Shown in pieces: positions 8,954 to 17,345 of a stretch of 64,000 nucleotides of DNA. How positions within the stretch are numbered: the first letter of the stretch is position 1; the number at the start of each line of letters is the position of its first letter. The notes beneath the pieces were generated by a model, which worked only from the letters and a program-made list of their open reading frames with translations, was not told the origin of the DNA and made no database searches. This DNA comes from Paludibacteraceae bacterium (GTDB lineage: Bacteria > Bacteroidota > Bacteroidia > Bacteroidales > Paludibacteraceae): NCBI GenBank assembly GCA_905233375.1, contig CAJOEJ010000007.1:1-64000 (forward strand), given 5' to 3'. A program made the translations under genes and the position numbers.

Positions 8954-9137
8954 AAAGTACATTTTTTTGTTAAAAAATTTGGTCATATCAAAAAATTGTT
9001 GTAATTTTGCACGCTTTTTCGCTCAAAGAGCCCGATGGGGTTCCCGAAAATTTTAATTTTTGGGGAGAGCGTAGCACAGAACGAAGGCGTCATCGGGTGA
9101 CGTGGTCACGAGTCACGCGAAGTTCTGATGCAAGCGA
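8954..9137 (+). ncRNA. Structured leader RNA upstream of tRNA-Gln
   Basis: No coding sequence is seen. Transcription should start near 9016 from the promoter at 8978-9009. The RNA could form an 8-bp stem 9031-9038/9090-9097 (CCCGATGG/TCATCGGG) enclosing an A/U-rich hairpin at 9043-9065 (CCCGAAAATT paired with AATTTTTGGG). A second stem, 9077-9082/9122-9127 (CAGAAC/GTTCTG), would cross the first and form a pseudoknot. The tRNA begins 10 nt later. The class is unknown. Confidence 0.4.
8978..9009 (+). promoter_or_regulatory. Promoter for the leader RNA / tRNA-Gln / rplY region
   Basis: -33 TTTG (8978-8981, TTTGGTCATATC), 20-nt spacer, -7 TAATTTTG (9002-9009). Confidence 0.75.
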
Positions 9138-9208
9138 TGTCCACTCGTATATCGGTATTACACCGGATTTTGGTTCCGAGAAGCGAGGTTCGACTCCTCG
9201 GTGGACAA
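9138..9208 (+). tRNA. tRNA-Gln (anticodon UUG)
   Basis: The 7-bp acceptor stem TGTCCAC/GTGGACA is perfect. The T arm is CGAGG-TTCGACT-CCTCG. The anticodon arm is CCGGA-TTTTGGT-TCCGA with anticodon TTG at loop positions 34-36 and one C-A mismatch at the top pair. The D arm is short. The layout matches bacterial tRNA-Gln, including the shared CACCGGATT segment. CCA is not encoded. Confidence 0.85.
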
Positions 9209-9219
9209 CAAAAATGGGA

Positions 9220-9256
9220 AGCCTACCCCAAGCCCCTCCCTACAAGGAGGGGTGAA
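9220..9256 (+). repeat. Post-gene hairpin repeat, copy 3
   Basis: CCCCAAGCCCCTCCCT, then ACAAGGAGGGGTG, 12 nt after the tRNA. Confidence 0.75.
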
Positions 9257-9339
9257 TTATGAAAAGAGGCACGTGTGATGGGATACGGGCAGCCACACCA
9301 AACTTATTTCTGCCCCATATTGAGTAACACAAAACAATT

Positions 9340-9897
9340 ATGAAAGAATTCGCATTAACAGGTACTCCCCGTAGCGAGTACGGCAAGAAGGCCGCAAAGG
9401 CACTTCGCGCAGAGGAATTGATTCCTTGCAACATTTACGGATGTGGTCTGAACATGACCTTCACGGTAGCAGCTGCTGATGTCCGCAAGCTCATTTACAG
9501 CCCGGACACCCAGATTGTTGACCTGACGGTAGGTGAGACCAAGACGAAAGCCGTAGTGAAAGAGTTGCAGTTCCACCCGATCGACGGCAAGACGCTGCAT
9601 ATTGACTTCCTCGCAGTAGATGAGAAGAAGCCGGTAGTGGTTGAGATTCCTATTCAGTTGAACGGTCTTGCAGAAGGTGTAAAAGCCGGTGGTAAGCTGG
9701 TTCAGGCAATGCGCAAGCTGAAAGCTCAGGGTATCTACACTGCATTCCCCGATCGTATCAACATCGATGTTACCGAGCTGGGTCTGGGTAAGAAGATCGC
9801 TGTGGGTGACGTGAAGGTAGAAGGCTTGAAGTTCGTTAACCCTGCAGACGCTTGCGTAGCAGAGGTGAAGGCAACACGCCAGAGCAAGGCTCAATAA
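9340..9897 (+). CDS. rplY: Ribosomal protein bL25 (CTC form)
   Basis: This 185-residue protein has the two-domain L25/CTC layout. The N-terminal 5S rRNA-binding L25 domain covers about residues 1-90 (FALTGTPRSEYGKKAAKALR...IPCNIYG). A C-terminal TL5-like beta domain follows (VEIPIQLNGLAEGVKAGGKLVQ). It binds 5S rRNA in the large ribosomal subunit. The leader contains a GGGCAG/CTGCCC hairpin (9287-9292/9310-9315) that could be regulatory. It lies directly before pth, a common pairing. Confidence 0.96.
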   Translation: MKEFALTGTPRSEYGKKAAKALRAEELIPCNIYGCGLNMTFTVAAADVRKLIYSPDTQIVDLTVGETKTKAVVKELQFHPIDGKTLHIDFLAVDEKKPVVVEIPIQLNGLAEGVKAGGKLVQAMRKLKAQGIYTAFPDRINIDVTELGLGKKIAVGDVKVEGLKFVNPADACVAEVKATRQSKAQ

Positions 9898-9898
9898 G

Positions 9899-9932
9899 GA
9901 GCCTACCCCGACCCTCCCTGAAGGGAAGGAGA
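9899..9932 (+). repeat. Post-stop hairpin repeat, copy 4
   Basis: CCTACCCCGACCCTCCCT, then GAAGGGAAGGAG, immediately after the rplY stop. Confidence 0.75.
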
Positions 9933-9978
9933 ACAGAGGGAGCGGGATTATCCTGCCCCCTCTTAATTTTAATAGAAG

Positions 9979-10545
9979 ATGGCAAAATTTCTAATAGTCG
10001 GACTTGGCAATATTGGTGACGAGTACGCCGGTACGCGGCATAACATCGGTTTTATGATGATCGATGCGTTTGCTGCGTCCAAAGAGGTGAAATGGGAAGA
10101 CAAGCGTTACGGTTTTATCGGGCGTTGCCGCGTCAAGAATGCCGAGATCGTGCTGCTTAAACCGTCCACGTACATGAACCTGAGCGGCAATGCCGTGCGG
10201 TACTGGTTACAGCAGGAGAAGATTCCGGTGGAGAACATGCTGGTCCTCGTGGATGACCTGAACCTGCCATTCGGTACTATCCGAATCCGCAAGCAGGGTT
10301 CAAACGGCGGACATAACGGGCTGGGGAACATACAATCCGTATTAGGAACGGACGCCTACGCGCGTGTACGTTTCGGTATCGGCAACGAGTACACCCGCGG
10401 CACGCAGATCAACTTCGTGCTCGGCGAATGGACAGACGAGGAGAAGAAAACGATCGAGGAGCGGTTGAAAGTAACGACCGAGATCATCCCTTCGTTCTGC
10501 CTGCAAGGCATCGACCGGACGATGAACCAGTTCAACAATAAATAG
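9979..10545 (+). CDS. pth: Peptidyl-tRNA hydrolase
   Basis: This 188-residue enzyme cleaves peptidyl-tRNA released by stalled ribosomes and recycles tRNA. Diagnostic motifs are [18 protein letters not shown] near the start (catalytic His in TRHN), [24 protein letters not shown] and GSNGGHNGL. Length is normal. It is downstream of rplY and separated from the next gene by a short run of TCGAAAG heptamers. Confidence 0.97.
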   Translation: MAKFLIVGLGNIGDEYAGTRHNIGFMMIDAFAASKEVKWEDKRYGFIGRCRVKNAEIVLLKPSTYMNLSGNAVRYWLQQEKIPVENMLVLVDDLNLPFGTIRIRKQGSNGGHNGLGNIQSVLGTDAYARVRFGIGNEYTRGTQINFVLGEWTDEEKKTIEERLKVTTEIIPSFCLQGIDRTMNQFNNK

Positions 10546-10568
10546 TCGAAAGTCGAAAGACAAAAGCT

Positions 10569-12509
10569 ATGAAGCGTTTCTGGCAACATCCGTGGGTTTG
10601 TGCGGCATGGAACATGCTACTCGTGATGGCGATATATACGCTGTCACGCTTGTTTTTTTATTTCGTCAGCCCGGATCTCTTTCCAGACGTCACATGCTCC
10701 CACTTACGGGAGATGTTGCTCGGCGGTATGCGTTTCGACCTGACCGCCGTGCTCTATCTGAGTTCCGCCTACTTGTTGCTAACGCTTCTTCCATTACCTG
10801 TCAAATGGAGACAAAACGCAGTATATCAACGTGTAGCCAATTATCTGTTTCTCATTCCGAACCTGCTTGGCATCGCCGTTAACTGCATCGACATGGTGTA
10901 TGTACGGTTCACCGACCGGCGTACCACGATCACCTTTTTCAGCGAGTTTGAGCACGATAGCAACCTGCTGTCCATCTTCCTGCAAGGGGTGACGCAGTAT
11001 TGGTATGTGACGGTTTTTGCACTACTCGTTATGGCCGCCCTGGTCCTGCTCTACCGCAGACCCAAAATCACAAATAACCAATCACCAATAACCAATAATC
11101 ACTGGTTCTACTATACGCGTGAGACGGTCATCTTCGTCCTGTCGGTTTTCTTTATCGTCATGGGTATGCGCGGCGGTTTTGGCCGTTACACCCGCCCGAT
11201 CACGCTCAGTAATGCCTTGCAATATACCAACCGCCCGCAAGAGACGCTGCTTGTGCTCAATACGCCGTTCAGCCTTATGCGCTCTACGGAAGGCAGCATC
11301 TATACCGACCCGCACTATTTCCCGCAAGACGAATTGGAGGCGGTCATGAGCCCTATCCATCAATCCCCAACGACCAATGACCAACCACCAATAACGAATC
11401 ACCCGTCTTTCAACGTCGTCGTTTTCATCCTGGAATCTTTTGCGACAGAGCATATCGGTTTTTACAACGAAGGTAGAGGATATACGCCTTTCCTGGATTC
11501 GCTTCTGGCGCAGAGCGTGACGTGGCAGTACAGCTTCGCTTCCGGTCGCAAATCCATTGACGCGATGCCTTCGGTGCTCTCGTCGATCCCCATGCTCATC
11601 GATCCCTATGTAGTGACTCCCTACTCGACCAATGCGGTGTCCTCGATAGCGGAGTGTCTGGGTCGCGAAGGGTACACGACCGCCTTCTTCCACGGTGCGC
11701 CAAACGGCAGTATGGGTTTTCAGGCATATGCCCGCAGCGCAGGTTTTGACAGGTACTACGGCATGGACGAGTACCCGAACCCACAACGCGATTTCGATGG
11801 CACCTGGGCAATCTGGGACGAAGAGTTTCTGCAGTTTTACGCCCGGACGATGACCACTATGCCCGAGCCTTTCATGACGGCTGTCTTCACCACTTCGAGC
11901 CATCATCCTTTCAACGTGCCGGAACGCTATGAGGGCATGTTCGCAGAAGGTACACAACCGCTACATCCCTGTATCGGCTATAGTGACTATGCCTTGCGGC
12001 AATTCTTTGCCTACGCCCGGACACAACCCTGGTTTGAGCACACGCTCTTCGTGATCACCGCCGATCATACCAACCAACTCTCCCGCCCCGAATATACGAA
12101 CGCTCTGGGTCTTTACCGCGTTCCTGTCGCTTTCTATTGCCCCGCCATGCTGGCGGCAGAAGAGCGCACCGGTATCGTCAGCCAGACGGATATAATGCCT
12201 TCCGTCTTAGGCGCAGTAGGCTACGACAAGCCCTATTTTGCTTTCGGCGAAGACGCACTCACGACCGGAAAGCAACATAACTACGCCGTTTGTTACAACC
12301 ATCCTGTCTTCCAGATCATGAGTGACAGCCTTTTGCTGCAATTTGACGGCAAAGAGGTAACGGCATTGTATAATTATTTGTCCGATCCGCTTTTGCAACA
12401 ACCTATGGATCAAGCACAAGCCCCGGAAGAGATGATACGGTATCTGAAGGCGTATATTCAGCAATATATCCATCGAATGATCACCAACAAACTGACAACT
12501 GATAACTGA
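10569..12509 (+). CDS. LTA-synthase-like sulfatase-family membrane protein
   Basis: This 646-residue protein has about five N-terminal TM helices (residues 10-200) followed by an extracytoplasmic alkaline-phosphatase/sulfatase domain. Visible motifs are FNVVVFILESFATEHIGFY (metal-binding Glu), GRKSIDAMPSVLSSI (region of the nucleophile), TTSSHHPFNVP and VITADHTNQ (metal-binding Asp-His). Relatives transfer phosphoglycerol or phosphoethanolamine groups to envelope glycans or lipids; the substrate here is unknown. Two segments, TNNQSPITNN (near residue 170) and PTTNDQPPITNHP (near 268), are encoded by the dispersed CCAATNA-type repeat and look like in-frame insertions in the loop and linker between membrane and catalytic parts. 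Confidence 0.88.
   Translation: MKRFWQHPWVCAAWNMLLVMAIYTLSRLFFYFVSPDLFPDVTCSHLREMLLGGMRFDLTAVLYLSSAYLLLTLLPLPVKWRQNAVYQRVANYLFLIPNLLGIAVNCIDMVYVRFTDRRTTITFFSEFEHDSNLLSIFLQGVTQYWYVTVFALLVMAALVLLYRRPKITNNQSPITNNHWFYYTRETVIFVLSVFFIVMGMRGGFGRYTRPITLSNALQYTNRPQETLLVLNTPFSLMRSTEGSIYTDPHYFPQDELEAVMSPIHQSPTTNDQPPITNHPSFNVVVFILESFATEHIGFYNEGRGYTPFLDSLLAQSVTWQYSFASGRKSIDAMPSVLSSIPMLIDPYVVTPYSTNAVSSIAECLGREGYTTAFFHGAPNGSMGFQAYARSAGFDRYYGMDEYPNPQRDFDGTWAIWDEEFLQFYARTMTTMPEPFMTAVFTTSSHHPFNVPERYEGMFAEGTQPLHPCIGYSDYALRQFFAYARTQPWFEHTLFVITADHTNQLSRPEYTNALGLYRVPVAFYCPAMLAAEERTGIVSQTDIMPSVLGAVGYDKPYFAFGEDALTTGKQHNYAVCYNHPVFQIMSDSLLLQFDGKEVTALYNYLSDPLLQQPMDQAQAPEEMIRYLKAYIQQYIHRMITNKLTTDN
11060..11103 (+). repeat. 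Heptanucleotide repeat inside the sulfatase gene, first insertion
   Basis: Imperfect CCAATNA/CCAATCA units encode a Thr-Asn-Asn-Gln-rich peptide between the last TM helices. The complementary word (ATTGGTG/ATTGGTT) recurs between genes at 34752-34790, 36104-36128 and 38362-38398. Confidence 0.7.
11350..11404 (+). repeat. Heptanucleotide repeat inside the sulfatase gene, second insertion
   Basis: CCAATGACCAACCACCAATAA-like units encode PTTNDQPPITN, just before the catalytic domain begins at FNVVVF. The 55-nt tract keeps the frame. Confidence 0.7.
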
Positions 12510-12522
12510 AAACTGACTACTT

Positions 12523-12948
12523 ATGAGTGAAGTACGGGTAGATAAATATTTGTGGGCGATGCGGATCTACAAGACGCGGAGCATTGCCGCCGATGCGTGC
12601 AAGAACGGACGTGTCACGATGAACGGGGTACAGCTCAAGCCGAGCCGGACCTTCAAGATCGGAGATATGTTCAATGTGCGCAAGGGTCCGATCACCTATA
12701 CCTATAAGGTGCTGCAACTAAGCGAGAACCGGCTGGGTGCCAAGTTGGTTCCTGAGTATATGCAGGATTGTACATCCCCGCAACAATTAGAGCTTCTGGA
12801 GCTGGCACGCATGGCAGGAAACGGCGGTCGGGACAGAGGGACCGGACGTCCGACCAAGAAAGACCGAAGGGAGATAGAGATCTTCATGTCTGACAATTAT
12901 CTGGACGAAATTGACGACTGGACGATTGACGATTTAACGATTGATTGA
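12523..12948 (+). CDS. S4-domain RNA-binding protein (Hsp15/HslR-like)
   Basis: This 141-residue protein has an N-terminal S4 domain (VRVDKYLWAMRIYKTRSIAADACKNGRVTMNGV... VKPSRTFKIGD-type pattern) as in Hsp15, which binds 50S subunits carrying stalled nascent chains. A basic linker (GRDRGTGRPTKKDRREIE) follows. The last ~12 residues (DDWTIDDLTID) are encoded by ACGATTG repeat units, so the C-terminus seems to have been extended by the microsatellite that fills the following gap. Confidence 0.85.
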   Translation: MSEVRVDKYLWAMRIYKTRSIAADACKNGRVTMNGVQLKPSRTFKIGDMFNVRKGPITYTYKVLQLSENRLGAKLVPEYMQDCTSPQQLELLELARMAGNGGRDRGTGRPTKKDRREIEIFMSDNYLDEIDDWTIDDLTID

Positions 12949-12957
12949 CGATTGAAA
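12903..12957 (+). repeat. Heptanucleotide repeat (ACGATTG type) over a gene end
   Basis: GACGATTG/AACGATTG units run from the last codons of the S4 gene to just before the next ATG. The same word fills 38843-38886. Confidence 0.75.
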
Positions 12958-12968
12958 GAATTGTACGA

Positions 12969-13427
12969 ATGAAAACGAAGCGAGACAATATTGCGGAATA
13001 TATTCTCTATCTATGGCAGATAGAGGACTACTTGCGGGCGTTTCCGGAACAAGCGAAGGCGACTCCGGAGCTGAGCGAGCTGAACGAGATGATGCACCGC
13101 GAGGGTATCATGGACGGCGGACACCTGCAGTTAGCGGTCAATGCGCTGAACGAGTTGGAGGAGTTGCACCGTTCCCTGCTGGACGAAGACGCCCTGTACC
13201 GCGCCGCTATCATCCGGTTGCAACCGAGTCTGAATCTGCTCAAAGCCAAGACCGACCGCCCGACGATGTCCGATATCGAGGCATGTCTGATTTTGCTGTA
13301 CCAGATCATGCTGCTGAGACTTCAACACAAAGAGATCAGCCCGGAGACCGGATCCGTACAACAGCAAGCGACCCAAGTGTTGCAGTTTCTTAGCAAGACG
13401 TACAGCCTAACCCCGACCCTTCCCTAA
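12969..13427 (+). CDS. DUF4924 family protein
   Basis: This 152-residue cytosolic helical protein starts at ATG 12969; the upstream TTG lies in repeat DNA. The N-terminal NIAEYILYLWQIEDYLRAF is characteristic of DUF4924, a Bacteroidota family without known function. The last residues (SLTPTLP) and the stop codon are supplied by the post-stop hairpin repeat (13406-13440), so the natural stop was probably displaced when the repeat arrived. It is 15 nt upstream of nth. Confidence 0.82.
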   Translation: MKTKRDNIAEYILYLWQIEDYLRAFPEQAKATPELSELNEMMHREGIMDGGHLQLAVNALNELEELHRSLLDEDALYRAAIIRLQPSLNLLKAKTDRPTMSDIEACLILLYQIMLLRLQHKEISPETGSVQQQATQVLQFLSKTYSLTPTLP

Positions 13428-13440
13428 AAGGAAGGGAGTA
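13406..13440 (+). repeat. Hairpin repeat, copy 5, overlapping a CDS end
   Basis: CCCCGACCCTTCCCT, then AAAAGGAAGGGAG. The TAA inside the loop is the stop codon of the DUF4924 gene. Confidence 0.8.
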
Positions 13441-13442
13441 AT

Positions 13443-14078
13443 ATGACAACTGCACAAAGATATAAACATATTTTAGCATGGTTTGAGACCAACATGCCGG
13501 TAGCGGAGAGCGAGTTGGTTTTTGCTAATCCGTTCCAGTGCCTTGTCGCCGTAATGCTTTCCGCGCAATGTACGGACAAGCGTGTGAATATGGTCACTCC
13601 GGCTCTGTTTGCCGCCTATCCTACTCCGGAAGCTATGTCGCAAGCAACGTCCGACGAGGTGTTTGAGTATGTCAAGTCGGTCAGTTATCCCCGTTCGAAG
13701 TCGGAGCACTTAGTGCAGATGGCGCAGCGGTTGGTGGAAGTGTATGGCGGTCAAGTGCCGGACAACATCGATGACCTGCAAACGCTTCAAGGCGTGGGAC
13801 GCAAGACGGCGAATGTCGTGTGTGCGGTCATATGGAACCAACCGACCATGGCGGTCGATACGCACATCTTCCGCGTGAGCGAACGTCTCGGGCTGACAAC
13901 GCACAGCAAGAACCCGCTCCAGACGGAGACACAATTGGTGAAATATATCCCGGAGAACGTTATCCCGAAGGCGCATCACTGGTTATTGTTGCACGGCAGA
14001 TATGTGTGTCAGGCACGCAAACCGCGGTGCGAAACATGCGGATTAACAGCATATTGCCGATATTTTACAAAAAAATGA
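13443..14078 (+). CDS. nth: Endonuclease III
   Basis: This 211-residue DNA glycosylase/AP lyase excises oxidised pyrimidines. The helix-hairpin-helix LQGVGRKTANVV carries the catalytic Lys (K121), and the catalytic Asp is D139 in AVDTHIF. The 4Fe-4S motif is complete: C189, C196, C199, C205 (C-x6-C-x2-C-x5-C). Length is normal. It follows the DUF4924 gene and is likely co-transcribed with it. Confidence 0.97.
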   Translation: MTTAQRYKHILAWFETNMPVAESELVFANPFQCLVAVMLSAQCTDKRVNMVTPALFAAYPTPEAMSQATSDEVFEYVKSVSYPRSKSEHLVQMAQRLVEVYGGQVPDNIDDLQTLQGVGRKTANVVCAVIWNQPTMAVDTHIFRVSERLGLTTHSKNPLQTETQLVKYIPENVIPKAHHWLLLHGRYVCQARKPRCETCGLTAYCRYFTKK

Positions 14079-14085
14079 CATTTAT

Positions 14086-14117
14086 TTTGCATATGTCATT
14101 TTTTTTGTGTAACTTTG
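14086..14117 (+). promoter_or_regulatory. Promoter for the BspA-like gene at 14164
   Basis: -33 TTTG (14086-14089, TTTGCATATGTC), 20-nt spacer, -7 TAACTTTG (14110-14117). Confidence 0.8.
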
Positions 14118-14163
14118 CGGCGAAATTGAGGAAACTTACTTTAACCCTTAAACATAAGAGAAT

Positions 14164-15501
14164 ATGAAAAAGATCTACTTTTTCCTGGCGTTATGCCTGA
14201 TGGGCATGATGAGTATGCCCGCTTACTCCGTGATCCGCTCTTTTACCATCTATGACGGAACGGAAGTCAACGACTGGGTTCCCATGGCATTCAATCATTG
14301 CAACGATTGGACCGAGTCCGAGTTCATCGTACCTGCTTCGTTACTCACGGAGATGGTCGGCAAACAGATTACCGGTGTACAATTTTATGTAACCGGTAGC
14401 CAGTGGTATAAGACAAACGTCAGCATGGATTTGATCATGTGGGAAGTACCGGCTTCAACGACCACACTGAACAGTCTCAAATATCCGAGTTCGGGTCAGT
14501 CGATTGCCGGGTACAGCGGACAAATACAGCTGATGTACCAACCGGATCCGAAGGGACACATCATCATTGAGTTTGAAACACCGCTTGAATACAACGGCGG
14601 CAGTCTGGTGTTTAATGCCCGCAACCCCTCGCCAGGCAGAAGGGACGATATCACGTACTACGGTCAGCGTGTGAATGGCGCCAGCGTGGCAGGATACAAT
14701 GCAGAAGTGGGATCTGTGGTCTTCGTTGATCAGCAGAACTTCGTCCCCAAGATGACGTTCTTCTATGAATATGACGGAAAAGACTACGTTGCCTTACTCT
14801 CTGAGGACGAGAAAGAGCTGACGCTCTACTATGTGTCTAATCCGGAGGAACTGAAAAGACAACACCAGACCGGATGGGCGTATGTCGGAGAGGAATGGAT
14901 GAATTTCTTTAATACCACAGGCCAGAATGTCCAATATGGCGATCCGTTCCAGGTAGAGAAGATCATCATTGACCGGTCGGTGAGAGATGCCCGTCCGCAG
15001 TACATGTACTGGTTCCACGATTTTGAATATGTGACTGAGATTGTCGGCTTGGAGAACATCAACACCTCCGATGTATTCTCTATGGCAGCCGCTTTTGATG
15101 GTTTCGGTGTCGAAGTGATCGATCTTCGTACGTGGGATTTCTCAAAGGTAACTATCACTTCGGGGATGTTCAAAGGTGTATCTGCTCGTACCATTCTTTG
15201 CAATGTGGACTTAAGTGCAATGGATCAGATTACCGATTCACAGTACATGTTTTATGGGGATAGCCGGTACATGGTTTTGGCAGGCGGTAATGGTACTCCG
15301 TGGGATGCCAACCATATCGACAAGTCCTACGCCCGTCCCGACAAACCCGGTCAACCCGGTTACTTCACCGCACGCGGATTAGACATCGAACAAGTACCAA
15401 GTGACCAAGTACCAAGTACCAAGGTCATTGAGAACGGAGTTCTCTATTTCATGTACAACGGGACAAAGTACAATGTACAAGGCATTGAATGTACAAAGTG
15501 A
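14164..15501 (+). CDS. Secreted BspA/DUF285-type surface protein
   Basis: This 445-residue protein has a signal peptide (MKKIYFFLALCLMGMMSMPAYS). Residues ~25-200 form a beta-rich jelly-roll-like domain. After ~220 comes a BspA-like region (DUF285 type: TSDVFSMAAAFDGF, IDLRTWDFSKV, SGMFKGV) ending in the usual cap GGNGTPWDAN...DKPGQPGYFTARG. The last ~28 residues (KVIENGVLYFMYNGTKYNVQGIECTK) match the C-terminal domain of three other proteins here. The linker EQVPSDQVPSTK is encoded by repeat DNA. It is probably cell-surface exposed. Confidence 0.8.
   Translation: MKKIYFFLALCLMGMMSMPAYSVIRSFTIYDGTEVNDWVPMAFNHCNDWTESEFIVPASLLTEMVGKQITGVQFYVTGSQWYKTNVSMDLIMWEVPASTTTLNSLKYPSSGQSIAGYSGQIQLMYQPDPKGHIIIEFETPLEYNGGSLVFNARNPSPGRRDDITYYGQRVNGASVAGYNAEVGSVVFVDQQNFVPKMTFFYEYDGKDYVALLSEDEKELTLYYVSNPEELKRQHQTGWAYVGEEWMNFFNTTGQNVQYGDPFQVEKIIIDRSVRDARPQYMYWFHDFEYVTEIVGLENINTSDVFSMAAAFDGFGVEVIDLRTWDFSKVTITSGMFKGVSARTILCNVDLSAMDQITDSQYMFYGDSRYMVLAGGNGTPWDANHIDKSYARPDKPGQPGYFTARGLDIEQVPSDQVPSTKVIENGVLYFMYNGTKYNVQGIECTK
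15398..15425 (+). repeat. Coding repeat (ACCAAGT type)
   Basis: ACCAAGTG/ACCAAGT units inside the BspA-like gene encode VPSDQVPSTK; a close relative is at 18845-18876. Confidence 0.7.
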
Positions 15502-15573
15502 CAATGTACAATGTACAAAGGACAATTCACAAAGGACAAAGGACAAAGGACAATTCACAAAGGACAAAGGATA
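15484..15573 (+). repeat. Heptanucleotide microsatellite (ACAAAGG type)
   Basis: About 12 units of ACAAAGG/ACAATTC/ACAATGT cover the gene end at 15501 and most of the gap to 15589. Confidence 0.85.
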
Positions 15574-15588
15574 TTGAAATTGAAGAAT

Positions 15589-16395
15589 ATGAAAAAGATC
15601 ATTTCTATTATTGCTCTTGCCGCAGTGGTACTCGGCATGGCATCGTGTAATCATGGTTCGAACGAGCCGGAAGCGATCACGAAACGGTTCAAAATCACGG
15701 TAGAAGATATCACTTATACTTCCGCCTATATCAGTGTCGAACCGCCGACAGCGCAGACACCGTATAAAATCATGATCATCAACAAGAACCTGTTTCATCC
15801 GGATGTGAAGGACACCAAAGCCAGCAGCTGGTGGAATGTCACTACCGGACCCATCGAGGACTACAAACAGGAGAACCTTTTTCCCGGCACGAAGTATGTG
15901 GTGGCAGCTGCTGAAGTGGATACCGAGGGCAATATCGTCGGAGAAATCGATTATGTGGAATTCCAAATGCAGACCCTTCCTTACGAAATGGCAGAGACGC
16001 CGAATGACGAACCGATCCATTTCACCGGAGAACACTATTACCTGCCGGACAATGGTTTCAGCTCTTCGATCGGTAAATGCGAGTTCGAAGAAGAAGGACT
16101 CAAGTTGGAATTGCGCCTCTATACCATAGGAGACAAGGAAAGAGGACATTTCACTACGGACGACCTGATCAATTACTTCATTGTACTCTGCCAGGTCAAG
16201 TCCACCGATGAAAACGGCGATTCGGAAGCGTTGCTCATCGTCGGAGCGGATTATACGGTCAAGTATAACGATGCGACCGAGGAACTGGTCTATAACGGAT
16301 GGGTGGATATGGCGAAAAGCACAACACAAGCCATCCGCCTTCCTTTCACGATGAATTGCACGGAATATGTACCGGAGGAAGAGGAGGAAGAGTAA
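15589..16395 (+). CDS. Lipoprotein with Fn3-like domain
   Basis: This 268-residue protein starts at ATG 15589; the 26 codons before it are microsatellite DNA. MKKIISIIALAAVVLGMASC is a lipoprotein signal with lipobox GMASC. Residues ~35-130 resemble an Fn3 fold (FKITVEDITYTSAYISVEP), followed by a beta-rich domain that resembles no family I can name. The C-terminus is an acidic run of Glu. It lies between two BspA-like genes and is probably surface or periplasmic. Confidence 0.7.
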   Translation: MKKIISIIALAAVVLGMASCNHGSNEPEAITKRFKITVEDITYTSAYISVEPPTAQTPYKIMIINKNLFHPDVKDTKASSWWNVTTGPIEDYKQENLFPGTKYVVAAAEVDTEGNIVGEIDYVEFQMQTLPYEMAETPNDEPIHFTGEHYYLPDNGFSSSIGKCEFEEEGLKLELRLYTIGDKERGHFTTDDLINYFIVLCQVKSTDENGDSEALLIVGADYTVKYNDATEELVYNGWVDMAKSTTQAIRLPFTMNCTEYVPEEEEEE

Positions 16396-16423
16396 AAGCA
16401 GAAGAAACAAATCAAGCGAGTAA

Positions 16424-17302
16424 ATGGCAGAAAACATCGTACCATATAACCTGACGGGTGAAAGCGTAGTTATCTACCGCACGGAAGACAATACGCTGCA
16501 ATTGGATGTGCAGTTGGCGAACGAGACCGTCTGGCTGACCCAGCAACAGATGGCAGTGCTGTTTGATACCACCAAGCAGAACATTAGTTTGCACATCAAT
16601 AATATTTTCAGAGAGGGCGAATTAAGTAAAGATTCAGTTGTCAAGGATTACTTGACTACTGCCGCAGATGGCAAAAGTTACCATACTTTATATTATAATT
16701 TAGATGTCATAATATCTGTTGGCTATCGTGTTAAATCCAAACGAGGCACCCAATTCAGACAATGGGCGACCAAAGTGCTGAACGAGTATATGCTACGAGG
16801 CTATGCCGTTAATCAACGCATATTGAATATAGAAAACCAATTGGCTGCTCACCAAAAGCAGTTAGCAGCGCATCAAGAGCAAATCGAATTCTTCGTGCGG
16901 ACAGCACTTCCTCCTGTGGAGCAGGTTTTCTTTGAGGGACAGTTCTTCGAGGCGCGTGTACTATTGGAGAAATTAATAAAAATGGCTCAGACACGCGTTA
17001 TTATTATTGATCCGTATATAGATGCCGCAACTTTTGAAATATTAGACGTGCGTGCTAAAGATGTAACGGCGGATATATACTCTGAGAGCGAATACAAATC
17101 CCTGCGCGATGCGCATAATACATCCAAAGGCAAGCAACCGGTCAACACGCATAAATGGTCTAACTCCTCGCATGACCGTTGGGTGATCATCGATGACACG
17201 CTGTACCACTGCGGTCATTCGGTGAAGGATTTGGGGAAGAAACTGTCGGCAATCATGCGGATGGACTTGAACCCGGAGGTAATACTAAAGGAAGTAAAAT
17301 AA
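16424..17302 (+). CDS. RhuM-family protein fused to a PLD-like domain
   Basis: This 292-residue protein has a RhuM-type N-terminus (about 1-130: VWLTQQQMAVLFDTTKQNISLHINNIF, LDVIISVGYRVKSKRGTQFRQWATKVL), a family first noted in Salmonella pathogenicity islands and common on mobile DNA. A short coiled coil with QLAAHQ repeats covers ~137-155. The C-terminal part (VIIIDPYIDAATFEIL ... SHDRWVIIDD at ~250) has a single PLD/HKD-like half-site, H-x-R-x4-D, with Arg instead of Lys. The biochemical role is unknown; nucleic-acid binding or cleavage is possible. It sits between two surface-protein genes and looks like an insertion. Confidence 0.75.
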   Translation: MAENIVPYNLTGESVVIYRTEDNTLQLDVQLANETVWLTQQQMAVLFDTTKQNISLHINNIFREGELSKDSVVKDYLTTAADGKSYHTLYYNLDVIISVGYRVKSKRGTQFRQWATKVLNEYMLRGYAVNQRILNIENQLAAHQKQLAAHQEQIEFFVRTALPPVEQVFFEGQFFEARVLLEKLIKMAQTRVIIIDPYIDAATFEILDVRAKDVTADIYSESEYKSLRDAHNTSKGKQPVNTHKWSNSSHDRWVIIDDTLYHCGHSVKDLGKKLSAIMRMDLNPEVILKEVK

Positions 17303-17345
17303 AATATCAAAAGAAACAATATTGTATAACTAAAATTCAGACATT

